DNA of 64,000 bases from Lachancea mirantina (taxonomy: Eukaryota > Ascomycota > Saccharomycetes > Saccharomycetales > Saccharomycetaceae). The position numbers and the translations under genes were made by a program. Below are positions 9,236 to 19,034 of the stretch, piece by piece (positions within the stretch are counted from its first letter, which is position 1; every line of letters starts with the position of its first letter). The stretch is from assembly GCA_900074745.1 (NCBI GenBank), contig LT598466.1:682001-746000 (forward strand), in the 5' to 3' direction. The notes beneath the pieces are model-generated. The model was not told where the DNA came from. It did no database searches and worked only from the letters and a program-made list of their open reading frames with translations.

Positions 9236-10852
9236 ATGACAGTAATTTTATGGCCGTGTCTCATTATTCTTTTTCGAGTCGCGTGTGTCCGTGCATTAGA
9301 GCTCAGAGACGGCTCTAATGAACTATCAGAGGATATTGTAAATAATCCTTTTGCGGCATGGCAATCAAAGATAAAAATGTCCTCGAATAGCATACTAAAT
9401 TCGGATCTGTTGACGGAATGGACTCCGGTCAAATCTGTCATATACCCAGGAAAAAGGGACTATTTCAATTTCGAAGTGAACTCGAGTTCCTCCGCCTTCA
9501 CCTCTGGGTATGAAATGCTAATCTTCCTTAGTGGAAACATCTGCTCGCAAACGGGGCTTAACAACTCACAAGCTGGACTCAGAGTCTCGCACGGCTTCAA
9601 TGACTCAGTTGTAAATCATCCAGGGACTGGCCACACTGCCAACTTTTCAGATGGGTATATGGAGGGCCTAGCAATAAGGCCGCTAAAGGATGGGAACGCA
9701 TCCACCGAATACTCTACTCTTTACTTGGTGGTTGAAATGGTGAACACCACGACAGGTGAAATATTGGGCGCCGAATTGGAGCCTAACACTTTCTGGAACT
9801 ATACCATCAGTGTCTCGCAAAACGATTTGGTATATCAATGGGATGCACGTACATGGCTGGATGTTGTGGATACTGACTACAACTCTGCGCTTTTGGTCAC
9901 TGGTAATGTAACTGGGAGCTCACCAGGATCATCTAATTATTCGATTTTTGACACGAGTCTTTACGACTTATATGTCTATTCCTATGACTATATGGATTAT
10001 TTCGATGACGGTGTCAAGAACTCCATTTGCGCAATTCAAAATGGGCCTTGGCAGGCATCGTCTGTCAATGGAACTACCTCTTCGCAAAACACCGAGGATT
10101 TAAGCATTACTGATCTTACCATCGTGAAAAACATTACTATTAGAGGTGGGTCTGTCAAGGAACAGTTTTATATTACAGGTCTAAACAGCTCTACCACCTA
10201 CGTCGCTTATCTCACCAAAAAGTTATCAAGCTCTGGTGGCAAACTCAGCGACTACGGTGGCATTCTATTCTCCAAGAGCACTTTTACAACCATGAGCAAC
10301 AACTCGTGCTCTCTCATCTTCAATTTGGATTTCTGCGATGGTGTAGCTTATTCGGTTCCAACCTCAAGTTATTCACCCAACAATAAATCCGCAATTGCTC
10401 AAAGTTACGACGGCATCGCAAGTTCTCTCTACGGTAATTTCAGCAAAGCACTTCAAATTATACCGTGCGACTCAGAGGAAGATGCACGGTACTCACCTTT
10501 AAAAACGTGCCAAGATTGCGATAATGCTTATAGAAATTGGCTTTGTGCCGTGAGCATTCCGAGGTGTACAACAGAAAACACAAGTTACTACATTCCTCGG
10601 ACGAAGGAAGATAATAGAAACGACTACATCAATGAAAACATTAGGCCAATCAGCAGTTATTACGAAGTTCTTCCATGCATTGATATGTGCTATACTTTGG
10701 TAGCAGACTGTCCTGCCGCTTTCGGATTTGCGTGTCCGAGTTCTGACCATCATCCGCAACTATTCTATCAGAGCTACAATTTCTATGAGAAGGAAGAATC
10801 TTTTGATAGCTGTAACTTTGTGGGTAATTCGGAAAATCTGCGAATTTTGTAG
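9236..10852 (+). CDS. MID1: Stretch-activated Ca2+ channel regulatory subunit Mid1
   Basis: Mid1 is the N-glycosylated plasma-membrane subunit that works with Cch1 for Ca2+ entry during mating-pheromone and cell-wall stress. The protein is 538 residues from the ATG at 9236 (548 in S. cerevisiae). The frame is open back to a TTG at 9227, which I do not use. A hydrophobic signal peptide (about residues 1-20, TVILWPCLIILFRVACVRA) comes first. There are many N-x-S/T sequons. The C-terminal cysteine-rich region contains CQDCDNAYRNWLCAVSIPRC and further Cys-rich segments, which is diagnostic. It converges with PUS4, with only 14 bp between the stop codons. MID1 and PUS4 are also neighbours in S. 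cerevisiae. Confidence 0.93.
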   Translation: MTVILWPCLIILFRVACVRALELRDGSNELSEDIVNNPFAAWQSKIKMSSNSILNSDLLTEWTPVKSVIYPGKRDYFNFEVNSSSSAFTSGYEMLIFLSGNICSQTGLNNSQAGLRVSHGFNDSVVNHPGTGHTANFSDGYMEGLAIRPLKDGNASTEYSTLYLVVEMVNTTTGEILGAELEPNTFWNYTISVSQNDLVYQWDARTWLDVVDTDYNSALLVTGNVTGSSPGSSNYSIFDTSLYDLYVYSYDYMDYFDDGVKNSICAIQNGPWQASSVNGTTSSQNTEDLSITDLTIVKNITIRGGSVKEQFYITGLNSSTTYVAYLTKKLSSSGGKLSDYGGILFSKSTFTTMSNNSCSLIFNLDFCDGVAYSVPTSSYSPNNKSAIAQSYDGIASSLYGNFSKALQIIPCDSEEDARYSPLKTCQDCDNAYRNWLCAVSIPRCTTENTSYYIPRTKEDNRNDYINENIRPISSYYEVLPCIDMCYTLVADCPAAFGFACPSSDHHPQLFYQSYNFYEKEESFDSCNFVGNSENLRIL

Positions 10853-10866
10853 AGAAGAAAGAACAT

Positions 10867-12087
10867 TTATTCTTCCAGCGGCCTCTTCAGGTTTTGATTA
10901 TGCTCTTCAGGCAAAACTTTCACATTCAGCTCGCTCGACTCCTCTGCGTCTTTTGAGTCCTTTTCTAGCGCTGCCTCAGCTCCCTTTTTCTTGAGTTCAA
11001 GCTCTTTAGAGGCATTCTCTAGTTCCATTTTGACATCAATAGAGGAACCTTCTTCCATTACCTTTTCGAGAACAGATGACCAGACTTCTTCTTCGTAATC
11101 AGAAAAATCTTGAATGGAGAAAACGTTGTTCTTCTCCAAAGCCCAATTTTCTTGCTGACAACGAATAAGCTTCACCATATAGCTTGAAGATCTCATTGCC
11201 TTCCCAATGTCGCTCACAAGTGAGCGAATATAGGTACCGGATGAAACTCGTGCTTTGAAGTGAAGAAGAGGGGCATCAAATTTTCTTGCGCCAGAAGTTA
11301 ATTGCTGTATAGCTTCCTCACCAAGAGGAATGGGTTCTTCAACGTTGGCCTCTTCATTCTCAAGCCCTATCGATTTGCAATATTCTTTTGAGAAATAAAG
11401 CTTATCTAACATCAAATTGGATTTCTTGGTCAGTTCTGTCACAGTGTCCTGGGCCTCTTCGGTCGAAGGTCTTTTCAATTCGTAGTTGTGCGTCGTGCTC
11501 AAAGAGTCGGGCAATATGGTTAAATCGTAAATGTTTACCTCCCGAGCTTCAATTGCACGCGGTAAAGGTATCCCCTTACGTGCGTATTCATGTAAGGGTT
11601 TACCATCCATTTTCAATGCGGCATATATTGGCGGGGTCTGCTTTAAGCTGCCCACAAATTTTTGTTCGACTGACTTCAAATCTTTCATATTGAGATGATC
11701 CACAGAATTCATAGTTAAAATATCACCCTCTACATCCCCCGATGTTGTCGAAAGACCAAAAAGGGCTTCTGCTTCATATACTTTGACAGTACCCGATAAG
11801 TATTGACTTAATTTTTTAGTACCCGAACCGACTCCGACTACCAATACGCCAGAAGCCAAGGGATCAAGGGTACCCCCGTGCCCCATTTTCACTTTAGACA
11901 CCTTGCGTAACTTCCGTTTGCTGGCTTTCTTGCCAGTTTGTTCCTGAAATTGTCGCATTCGTTCGGCAGTTGCCCTTTGAATTTCTCTCGAGAAAACATG
12001 GCTATTGTTAAAAATCTGTTGAACTTTCAGGAGAAATTGACTTGAAGATATGCCACTGGGCTTTTCAATCGCAAAGATGCCGTTCAT
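10867..12087 (-). CDS. PUS4: tRNA pseudouridine-55 synthase (TruB family)
   Basis: Pus4 converts U55 to pseudouridine in the T-loop of cytoplasmic and mitochondrial tRNAs. The protein is 406 residues from the ATG at 12085-12087 (403 in S. cerevisiae). The TruB start MNGIFAIEKPSGISSSQ is present, and the catalytic aspartate lies in GHGGTLDPLASGVLVVGVG (D75). TGTKKLSQYL, YEA-x-A-FG and the SGTYIRSLVSDIG motif follow. The C-terminus is a charged Glu/Lys-rich tail. A PAC box and an RRPE-like box lie just upstream. Confidence 0.95.
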   Translation of the reverse strand: MNGIFAIEKPSGISSSQFLLKVQQIFNNSHVFSREIQRATAERMRQFQEQTGKKASKRKLRKVSKVKMGHGGTLDPLASGVLVVGVGSGTKKLSQYLSGTVKVYEAEALFGLSTTSGDVEGDILTMNSVDHLNMKDLKSVEQKFVGSLKQTPPIYAALKMDGKPLHEYARKGIPLPRAIEAREVNIYDLTILPDSLSTTHNYELKRPSTEEAQDTVTELTKKSNLMLDKLYFSKEYCKSIGLENEEANVEEPIPLGEEAIQQLTSGARKFDAPLLHFKARVSSGTYIRSLVSDIGKAMRSSSYMVKLIRCQQENWALEKNNVFSIQDFSDYEEEVWSSVLEKVMEEGSSIDVKMELENASKELELKKKGAEAALEKDSKDAEESSELNVKVLPEEHNQNLKRPLEE

Positions 12088-12124
12088 CTCGGGCAAGTTA
12101 GTTTCGTCCAGAGGTCACTTTCAT

Positions 12125-12153
12125 GCGATGAGGTTGTAGTTCTTCAAAATTTT
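12125..12153. promoter_or_regulatory. PAC plus RRPE-like boxes in the PUS4 promoter
   Basis: GCGATGAGG is at 12125-12133, 38 bp upstream of the PUS4 ATG, and AAAATTTT at 12146-12153. The same pairing is found at UTP20 and NOP2 in this window. Binding is inferred. Confidence 0.5.
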
Positions 12154-12215
12154 CGACTCATCCAGAACGATGATCATCCACGGGCTTCGGTATTTGAAAG
12201 TCAAGCTGTGTTGGC

Positions 12216-12932
12216 TCATGTTAGTATATCATAGAAGGCTATTATCATCTCATTCGACATGATTCGACTTACGGAGAGGTATGCGGATCTCCTGGGTGAT
12301 ATCAGTTTCACGCTGTGCTGTCTAAGCAAATCTGAATTGTTTAGACGTTCCACGTAGGTTTCTAGCTCTTGTAAAGGACTGACGAACAGCTTGGAAATCA
12401 CGTTATTCCAAAGATTGAAAGTCAAATAGTCCAAAGTATTGTTCAAAATATTTTGCCACGAAAGAGGTTCGTAGGCCTTCCGCGTAAATTCGTTCACAGT
12501 TTCAACAATATCTCGAAACTGATCTTGCGTCAAATAATTACTCAGGGGGCTCGTAGACGAGGTCCCAAACAGTTGGGTCTCATATCGACCGTGCGGTATG
12601 AACTCCTGATCGGAATAGTCGTCGTATATGGCTGCTGGCTCTAGTCCTGGAAGTTGTGAGCTGAAAGTCGGGTAGTCAAGCGTCGTTTCGAATCGTCGAG
12701 GTATTCGCACCACTCTTGTCTCTAAAAATGCAGCAGAGTCAACGGGAACGTAAACATTCGGAAAATGTGTCACGCAAAGCGCACTTTCGTCTGTATGCTC
12801 TTTCACTTCACCATCCAGGTCCGTGTAATGTGTGACGTTAAATTCATGGTAATTAAAGAAAAGCGCGGTTCGATTATTAGGGTTGGCTAAAGTTTGGTTT
12901 TTCGAGACACCGCTATCAAGTGTGCTTAGCAT
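12216..12932 (-). CDS. SHR5: Erf4/Shr5, palmitoyltransferase accessory subunit
   Basis: Shr5 (Erf4) pairs with the DHHC enzyme Erf2 in the ER membrane to palmitoylate Ras proteins. The protein is 238 residues, against 237 in S. cerevisiae. It has the family's layout: a variable N-terminus, then FPNVYVPVDSAAFLETRVVRIPRRFET, then a C-terminal half with LTQDQFRDIVETVNEFTRKAYEPLSWQNILNN and a weakly hydrophobic region. The order SHR5 - MDY2 - MSB4 is exactly that of S. cerevisiae YOL110-YOL112, which supports the call more than the modest sequence signature does. It shares a 154-bp divergent promoter with MDY2. Confidence 0.85.
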   Translation of the reverse strand: MLSTLDSGVSKNQTLANPNNRTALFFNYHEFNVTHYTDLDGEVKEHTDESALCVTHFPNVYVPVDSAAFLETRVVRIPRRFETTLDYPTFSSQLPGLEPAAIYDDYSDQEFIPHGRYETQLFGTSSTSPLSNYLTQDQFRDIVETVNEFTRKAYEPLSWQNILNNTLDYLTFNLWNNVISKLFVSPLQELETYVERLNNSDLLRQHSVKLISPRRSAYLSVSRIMSNEMIIAFYDILT

Positions 12933-13086
12933 TGAAGCTAGATACAGAAATGAAATGTTCTACAGTGCTTTGTCGTTTGATTTCTCGTATCGTCTTAACT
13001 CAACATTGACGGGCAAAGATACAGAAATTGGTTCTTGAAAATTAATTAACCTTCCTAACCAAGCAAGGAACTCAAGATAATCAGTA

Positions 13087-13689
13087 ATGTCCACACCGGA
13101 AAAGGAGTTTATAACTAGATTCTTGTCACTTGCGACAATTAATCCACCTCTTCTGGCTTCGAATTACAAAAAACCGCTTCAAGCGGTAGAAACACTGGGT
13201 GTTGCGCTTCCACCGTTAAGATACAAGTATGATGCCAACAAGAACAAGAATTCTGGAAATTGGTCCGACGGGGAGATTCATTTGTCAATGAAATCCATCA
13301 GACCTCCTAAGTTTGCATTGTCGCGGTCTTTTTTGGGAAATAATACTATTTACCAAGTCAAGGCATTCATTGTAATGCAGGAAGAAGCCGTTCACGATGC
13401 CACTCAACTAAAAGTACTACTCAAGGGCAAAGTTTTACACGACAATTTACTGTTGTCGGACCTGAAAGTTTCGGAAGCGCAACTGACCGTTTTAGTTGCC
13501 AAACCGGAACCGAATGCTCCAAATAATAAAAATGAGACGTCTTCTACCATGGAAACCAGTAAAGCCAAATTGATGGTTCCCTGGAAGGATATACGATCAA
13601 TATTGCTGCAAAAACTCGAAGACGAGACAACAGCTCAGGAGATTTTTAATCGACTCCAAAGAGGCTGGGAAGTGACTGAATTACCATAA
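13087..13689 (+). CDS. MDY2: Ubiquitin-like protein Mdy2/Get5 of the tail-anchored protein pathway
   Basis: Get5 links Get4 to Sgt2 and hands tail-anchored proteins to Get3 in the cytosol. The protein is 200 residues (212 in S. cerevisiae). The N-terminal Get4-binding helix region (EKEFITRFLSLATINPPLLASNYKKPL) is followed by a ubiquitin-like domain at about residues 85-150 (IYQVKAFIVMQEE...LKVLLKGKVLHDNLLLSDLKVSEAQLTVLVAKP). The C-terminal dimerisation domain is WKDIRSILLQKLEDETTAQEIFNRLQRGWE. It is convergent with the MSB3/4 gene and divergent from SHR5. Confidence 0.93.
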   Translation: MSTPEKEFITRFLSLATINPPLLASNYKKPLQAVETLGVALPPLRYKYDANKNKNSGNWSDGEIHLSMKSIRPPKFALSRSFLGNNTIYQVKAFIVMQEEAVHDATQLKVLLKGKVLHDNLLLSDLKVSEAQLTVLVAKPEPNAPNNKNETSSTMETSKAKLMVPWKDIRSILLQKLEDETTAQEIFNRLQRGWEVTELP

Positions 13690-13737
13690 ATCACTAACAT
13701 TTAGTTTTTCAAAAAGTTGAATTAGCCTGATATAAAA

Positions 13738-15450
13738 CTACTTCTTCCTTATCTGCCGCACTTTTTCCTTGATGCTGTTGTTCCAGTGAAGCCCAGTGAG
13801 ACTTCTGCGGAACCCATAAACTTCAGAAGAGAGCGCATCGTTCACGACGTCGAGTTCTACCAAGGCATTCCTTTCGCCATTACTCTTCGGATTTGAACCC
13901 AGCACGTCCGCGTAATTTTTATATTTCAATCTCTGCGCTCTCACATACTTTCGACAACGGTCAATTTCTTCTTGATTTAAGTTGTTCAATGAGATTCTTC
14001 TTTTCAAGATGACCCGATCGAAAATGCTGTTTGGGTCTAAAAGTTTCTTAGGGAAAGTTTGAATTACTTGAAACACTTCAATATCGGCGTCGTCTTGACT
14101 CATATTCTTGCTTGCCGGGCCATGCTCATGAATTAGTTCTTCCTCGCTCAACTTCATTATCGAAAGCGAAATTTTGAAAAGAACATGCGATTCTTCGTAA
14201 AACAAGCAATCCCAGATGCGCAAAGTAGTCTCTATTGGAACAATTCCGACAAAACAGCTCATAAACCAACTCGCGGTGCACAAAGTCAAGGGGGGAAGTT
14301 TATACAAAAACTGATTGTTGTGAGAATATTGCTTATTGACGATTCGATGCCAGAAGTGAGGGAGGTATTCTCTGATACAAAGCATGAGAACGCCTTGATC
14401 GATGTTAACACCTTCCAGCATGACGTTGTGTACGCCAGGTAAATAACGAGAAGTGATGATGACCAGCATCCAAAAAGCGCGCTCCTCATCCATAAAGAGC
14501 AACAGCAATCCCGCGAGAAAATTTAACGACTGACAATATCCTATTTTAGGATTGTAAATGGAAAAAGTGTTCAAGACCCGTCTTAAAGACTGGATCATTA
14601 AAGGCTCTGCGCTTTCATTAGGTCTTCTTCGGAAATGTATATTGTCCGGAAAAGTTCGATTCAAATCTCTTTCTATAATATCGCTATCCCGTGAATTTTC
14701 CCTGCGCTCATACTCCTTGGTTTCCAAGCTAGCAAGCAATTTATCGTAGACTCCCTTATTCTTGTTCAGTTTTTCTTGTCCTCTAGCAAAATGCCACCAT
14801 GCGTTACCTCTCCACTCCGCTGGTATACCTTTTCTTACATATCGTTTCAATTTCTCGCTTTTTGGAGGAAACCTGTCGGGAGCCTCAGTAGTCATCGGAA
14901 ACCCACTCTTCTCCAGTAGCGATTGCCATTTCCGTTTTCGTCTTATGCAATATTGGGAATAATCTTTCCACCAGCCGTCATATTCATTTTCATTGATATA
15001 ATTCGATTGTTTCTTGAATCCATATCTGTCATAATGACTTAAATCATCTAAACCGGCGTCTTGTCGTGGTATGACTTCTTGTTGTGGTACAACGTCCTTA
15101 GCATTGATCCCAACTTCTTCTGGTAACGACGCACTTAACGACTCATTTCCTTCTTCTTCACCATTCTCGTCGTTGTACAATTCGATTAAACTTAGATTTG
15201 TCGACGAATATGACAGTCCCAACCCATTTTGTCCACTTTGTTCATGTCCTTGGCTCAAATTTTGACCTTTCAGTTTGAACAGATTATTACTGGGACCAGT
15301 AGCCCGAAAAACTTGGCTCAAATTTGGTACTGATGGGGATTTTGACGGCAAAGTTCTTCTCGGCTTAACGGGACCATCCATATCGTCATTCGGCTCCTTG
15401 AAAGTGGCGTTAATGTCTGATTTCGCAATTTCTATGGTGAATTGTTTCAT
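13738..15450 (-). CDS. MSB4: Rab GTPase-activating protein, Msb3/Msb4 family (TBC domain)
   Basis: This GAP for Sec4, Ypt and related Rabs acts at sites of polarised growth. The protein is 570 residues. The TBC domain spans about residues 205-450 and begins RKGIPAEWRGNAWWHFARG. The arginine finger motif IxxDxxR is I259-R265, and the glutamine finger YCQ is residues 305-307. The N-terminal 150 residues are Ser/Gln-rich and unordered, and the C-terminus is basic. S. cerevisiae has two duplicates, MSB4 next to MDY2 and MSB3 next to PUS4 and RIM21. This single gene is flanked by neighbours of both, as expected for the pre-duplication ancestor. The symbol MSB4 therefore stands for either. Confidence 0.93.
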   Translation of the reverse strand: MKQFTIEIAKSDINATFKEPNDDMDGPVKPRRTLPSKSPSVPNLSQVFRATGPSNNLFKLKGQNLSQGHEQSGQNGLGLSYSSTNLSLIELYNDENGEEEGNESLSASLPEEVGINAKDVVPQQEVIPRQDAGLDDLSHYDRYGFKKQSNYINENEYDGWWKDYSQYCIRRKRKWQSLLEKSGFPMTTEAPDRFPPKSEKLKRYVRKGIPAEWRGNAWWHFARGQEKLNKNKGVYDKLLASLETKEYERRENSRDSDIIERDLNRTFPDNIHFRRRPNESAEPLMIQSLRRVLNTFSIYNPKIGYCQSLNFLAGLLLLFMDEERAFWMLVIITSRYLPGVHNVMLEGVNIDQGVLMLCIREYLPHFWHRIVNKQYSHNNQFLYKLPPLTLCTASWFMSCFVGIVPIETTLRIWDCLFYEESHVLFKISLSIMKLSEEELIHEHGPASKNMSQDDADIEVFQVIQTFPKKLLDPNSIFDRVILKRRISLNNLNQEEIDRCRKYVRAQRLKYKNYADVLGSNPKSNGERNALVELDVVNDALSSEVYGFRRSLTGLHWNNSIKEKVRQIRKK

Positions 15451-15675
15451 GAAAAATATTCAAAGTCATCACATCAAGTTCTTAAAGTTACACCAAGAAC
15501 GACGACGAAAAGAGGCGAAGAATCAAGGAAAGTCGCGGCAGCGGACGATCAAGTGAAAATAGTCTTAGGTTTTTTACCGGGTTGTCCACTGTGTTGTTCG
15601 GTTTGAGCTTCGAATTGCGTGGCATTCGGACGTTCCCTTAAATGTTTAATCAGCCATACCCATCACCCGTTTATC

Positions 15676-17181
15676 ATGGGTGAAAGAACCTCATGGAGGT
15701 ACAAACAAGGTCCCAGTGATTACGAAAGCTGTCAGGGCCTCGAGCTTGGTCCCGGTGTGATTTTTGGTTCCGGTAGGCCTGCGACGTTTTACGATTCGAT
15801 CTATTTTCGAAGTAACTGCGATGTCGGGAGTCCTGTATTTTCTGCTTTTCAAAAAGCGGACGAAAATTTCCCGTACCTTGAGGCACTTGGTCAAGATTGG
15901 AACGAATTTGTCAATGGGAGCGATGAAAGGGGTCATTTCAAATACAGTGTATTCGCCATTCTTCTATCTTTCACGGCCAACTTCGTCATTACACTGTGTC
16001 TGGCCGTTATAGTGTTCGTGACAATTAAGCGAAAGCCGCACAGGAATGCTTCTCATTTGTTGAAACTTGCCAGTACTTTGGCTGCAGTGAACTTGACAAT
16101 ATCTGTCACACGAGCGTTAAAGACTCTAAGTTCTACTCATGTACTTTATGGGATTGCATCTGCCAGAGACGTTCTCAATTTGCTTTGGTCAGATCCCACA
16201 TTTGCGTCGATCGATTTTATTGTGGTACTTCTATGTGAATTGTGTCAAGTGCAAATCGTTATGCGAATTTTTTCGCGTGCTCAAGAGGCCAGGTTGATAT
16301 TTCTTATTGGTGTGCCACTATCCATTCTATCTCAGATTTTGTGGGGGATTGCCACTTTCCCTCAATCTTTTGGATTGCAGCAGGAACAGAACGCTCTGGG
16401 ATCAGGTGGATTGACTCTTCTGTCGCCATTCGTGTATCTGTTTAGGATTGCACTTTCGTCAACATACGCATGCATTATCTGTTTCAATATGTTGATGAAA
16501 AGAAACATTTGGACCCGAGAGCATCGAATGGTTTTGCTCACATTGATTACCTGTCTAATCGTTCTGCTTCAAACAGGTTTCTTCGTCGCAGACGTTGCCA
16601 ACATTTGGATTGACGATTTGAGCGAAATCTTCAACACAACCTGCTACGTTGGGTCCACGGTTATAGTTTGGGAGTGGGTAGATCATCTATTAATACTAGA
16701 GCGGAAATCACACTCTCAAAGCGTTTTGGGAAGACCAATTTATGAAGACGAGTCACAGGGAACTTTTTTCGCGAACTACGCTTTGAAATCTTGGAAGAAT
16801 AATGTGGGGAGCAGCTCTGGTGCTAAAGAAAGATCATACATTACTTCGGAAGAGCAAGGAGAAACAACATCTCGAATATCAGAAGACGAGCGGCTCGGGA
16901 ACAAAATACAGTTCAATGAACCACACTCCATGAGAACCGTAATGGCAGAAAAGTGCCAAGGTCTCGTGGACGGAGTTATCTACTATACTGATCAATTGAT
17001 TTCTAGGAGTTTGTTTGTTAAAGCTCTGAGTTTGTATTCTAAAAGTACCGAAGACTCTGAGGTGAGGAAGGCGACTGTTAAAAGACGAATTGGATTGGAT
17101 GGATTTAATGATGTCTATGTTTATGCGACTAAAGATGTTAGTTTTGAGAGTGAAGCTGAAGAAAGAGAGGATACTGATTGA
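15676..17181 (+). CDS. RIM21: pH-sensing receptor Rim21 (PalH family)
   Basis: Rim21 is the seven-helix plasma-membrane sensor that starts Rim101 processing at alkaline pH or altered lipid asymmetry. The protein is 501 residues from the ATG at 15676. The frame is open upstream to a non-ATG codon at 15619. An extracellular N-terminus of about 110 residues precedes about seven hydrophobic helices (residues 115-360, starting SVFAILLSFTANFVITLCLAVIVFV). A long charged cytoplasmic tail follows. It sits beside MSB3/4 and MRX6, matching S. cerevisiae YNL293-YNL295, which separates it from the paralogue Dfg16. Confidence 0.87.
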   Translation: MGERTSWRYKQGPSDYESCQGLELGPGVIFGSGRPATFYDSIYFRSNCDVGSPVFSAFQKADENFPYLEALGQDWNEFVNGSDERGHFKYSVFAILLSFTANFVITLCLAVIVFVTIKRKPHRNASHLLKLASTLAAVNLTISVTRALKTLSSTHVLYGIASARDVLNLLWSDPTFASIDFIVVLLCELCQVQIVMRIFSRAQEARLIFLIGVPLSILSQILWGIATFPQSFGLQQEQNALGSGGLTLLSPFVYLFRIALSSTYACIICFNMLMKRNIWTREHRMVLLTLITCLIVLLQTGFFVADVANIWIDDLSEIFNTTCYVGSTVIVWEWVDHLLILERKSHSQSVLGRPIYEDESQGTFFANYALKSWKNNVGSSSGAKERSYITSEEQGETTSRISEDERLGNKIQFNEPHSMRTVMAEKCQGLVDGVIYYTDQLISRSLFVKALSLYSKSTEDSEVRKATVKRRIGLDGFNDVYVYATKDVSFESEAEEREDTD

Positions 17182-17235
17182 CTAGTGAGGTAGGTTGTAT
17201 TTGCTCGCACAAATGAACAATTTTTTTTTTTTGAA

Positions 17236-18690
17236 CTATGCAATATGTTCCCATTCTTCAAAAGCACCACTGAAGGTTTTCCAGTGCAAGTTGACAGGAA
17301 AAGGTACATAGCGCATTCTGCTTCTTGTGAGTTTGTAGTCATTGTTTATGCTGAAAACAAAATCATTGTCAATATTTCTTCCGCGGAAAATGTTGTGTCT
17401 CTTGGTTGGCTTTAGCCAATGCAGTCTCCCAAAATTCTTGATGGGGCTGGGATGAATAATGCAATCGATGGATTCCCCTGTGAAATATACGGAGGGAAGA
17501 TAGTCAGAAATTTCATTAACGATAGAATCAGTCTTGATTTTGACGCGGTTAGCGAAATTTTCTGCATGTTCGCTATTCTCGTAGTTTGAAAGGATTGTCG
17601 CTAGCATTGGGTCAATGTGATCAACTACGCGTTTCCTTAAGGCTCTCTTGAACGTTATTCTGGAAGTAATTGATTTGTTGACATAAATGTAAAGCGGAAT
17701 GTGATAATCGTGTAAGTCGTATCTGATGGAAAGATCCGTTAGTTTTTGAAATTCTTTGGCAAGGAATCTACCCAATCTTTCGACGTCTGACTTGAAGACA
17801 TGTCTGTCTGCTTTTATGAACCTAAATTTTGAAGCATCGGTGTTAGCTTGCTGGTATTTTTGTCTCGCGGAATCGGAATGTGTAAGTGAGGAAAATGCCT
17901 TTTGATGTTTAAGAGGAACTCGCCGTCTCAGGTCAACCAATTCCGCTTTGTCATCGATCTTTGAGTTATGGAATCTGGCCTTTATAGCATCGTCCTTTTT
18001 CTTTACACGACTAGATTTGGGCGTTATTTTCATGAGCTTGAAGGGCTTTAATTTAGACACGATGGTCCGAGGAACATCTTTAAAAGGTTCGTCGTTATAA
18101 ACCATCCCACTGATGGAAGCATCCCAAGGTATAATTGAGCCATCGGCCGAACTCTGTTTCAAATAAACTGATGTAGATTCTTTATTCTCACTCACTGCAT
18201 CAGTAGTGTCCGAACCATTCTTGGAGTCTTTACCAACTACACTTATTTTGCGTAGCGTAGTTATCAAATCATTAAAAGGTTTAACCACCTCTAAATTGTT
18301 CATGGAATTCCCTAGGAAAAGTGGCTTATATCCTGCAAAAAGACCCTCTGTTTGAAGTTCCCTATCGCCAATATCATCGGTATTTCTCACCCGTGGTAGA
18401 AGAATAGGTAATTCCGTTTTCACCAAACTATGCTTAAATTTATCTTTTGTCGAAGTTTGGGCTGTTTCACACCTCACTGTAGGTTGATTCATCGCATTTA
18501 TATCTATCTTATTGGAATCAGAATCCTTTTCATCCTGCTTTTGCTTGTTGGATGTAGTTTCGTCATCGGTATCACTGGCTCGGTCCTTTTCATTATTTAT
18601 CTTGGCAGACAGTACTGTTCGACACTGCGAAAACGATCGGACACTCGTCAAGTATCGATGCAAATGGCAAGGGGCTCCTGAAGACCACAT
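17236..18690 (-). CDS. MRX6: Mitochondrial Mrx6-like protein with PET20 domain
   Basis: Mrx6 belongs to the Pet20/Sue1/Mrx6 family. With Pim1 and Mam33 it helps set mitochondrial DNA copy number in S. cerevisiae. The protein is 484 residues (524 in S. cerevisiae). The N-terminus MWSSGAPCHLHRYLTSVRSFSQCR is a basic presequence. The conserved PET20-like block lies at the C-terminus (about residues 400-480: YLPSVYFTGESIDCIIHPSPIKNFGRLHW to MRYVPFPVNLHWKTF). The middle is polar and variable. Position next to RIM21 supports MRX6 over its relatives. Confidence 0.82.
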   Translation of the reverse strand: MWSSGAPCHLHRYLTSVRSFSQCRTVLSAKINNEKDRASDTDDETTSNKQKQDEKDSDSNKIDINAMNQPTVRCETAQTSTKDKFKHSLVKTELPILLPRVRNTDDIGDRELQTEGLFAGYKPLFLGNSMNNLEVVKPFNDLITTLRKISVVGKDSKNGSDTTDAVSENKESTSVYLKQSSADGSIIPWDASISGMVYNDEPFKDVPRTIVSKLKPFKLMKITPKSSRVKKKDDAIKARFHNSKIDDKAELVDLRRRVPLKHQKAFSSLTHSDSARQKYQQANTDASKFRFIKADRHVFKSDVERLGRFLAKEFQKLTDLSIRYDLHDYHIPLYIYVNKSITSRITFKRALRKRVVDHIDPMLATILSNYENSEHAENFANRVKIKTDSIVNEISDYLPSVYFTGESIDCIIHPSPIKNFGRLHWLKPTKRHNIFRGRNIDNDFVFSINNDYKLTRSRMRYVPFPVNLHWKTFSGAFEEWEHIA

Positions 18691-19034
18691 TGGTCCTAGC
18701 TATGTCGTCTCCGTTTATCGATTTCTTGATATCGATGAAATAAGTTTTATCGAACAATATCTACGTAAGAAGTGAACCTTGTCATCAAGCTTCTGATCTT
18801 GAACCTGATCCAAGAATTAAGTCAACATCTCCATGGCCTGCTACAATCGTGCCAAGAGCGCCAATTTCCAATTTCTTTTCGATTGCACTTCAAATGCACC
18901 GAAAACGATTCAAATTGCCCTATTTTATGCTATTAAATAAATTTCACGCATTGCACAACGGGGCGCTCTTATACTCAGTTGAGCCATGTGTAGTCCAGAA
19001 AAAGCCAACTCACAGCAGCCAGATTTCGGGCGCA
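18691..19034. other. MRX6 upstream region at a synteny join
   Basis: 344 bp between the MRX6 start and the HOS4 stop. I recognise no gene. The joined neighbours belong to different S. cerevisiae ancestral blocks (YNL295 and YIL112), so a rearrangement boundary lies here. Confidence 0.45.

Noticed and set aside
15619-15675. 19-codon N-terminal extension of RIM21
   Set aside because: It would need a GTG start; the ATG at 15676 is the natural choice.
17378-17387. TTCCGCGGAA, resembling a pleiotropic drug response element; a similar TTCCGCGGA at about 45052
   Set aside because: Both lie inside coding sequence (MRX6 and the Fas2-like gene), far from the transporter promoters.
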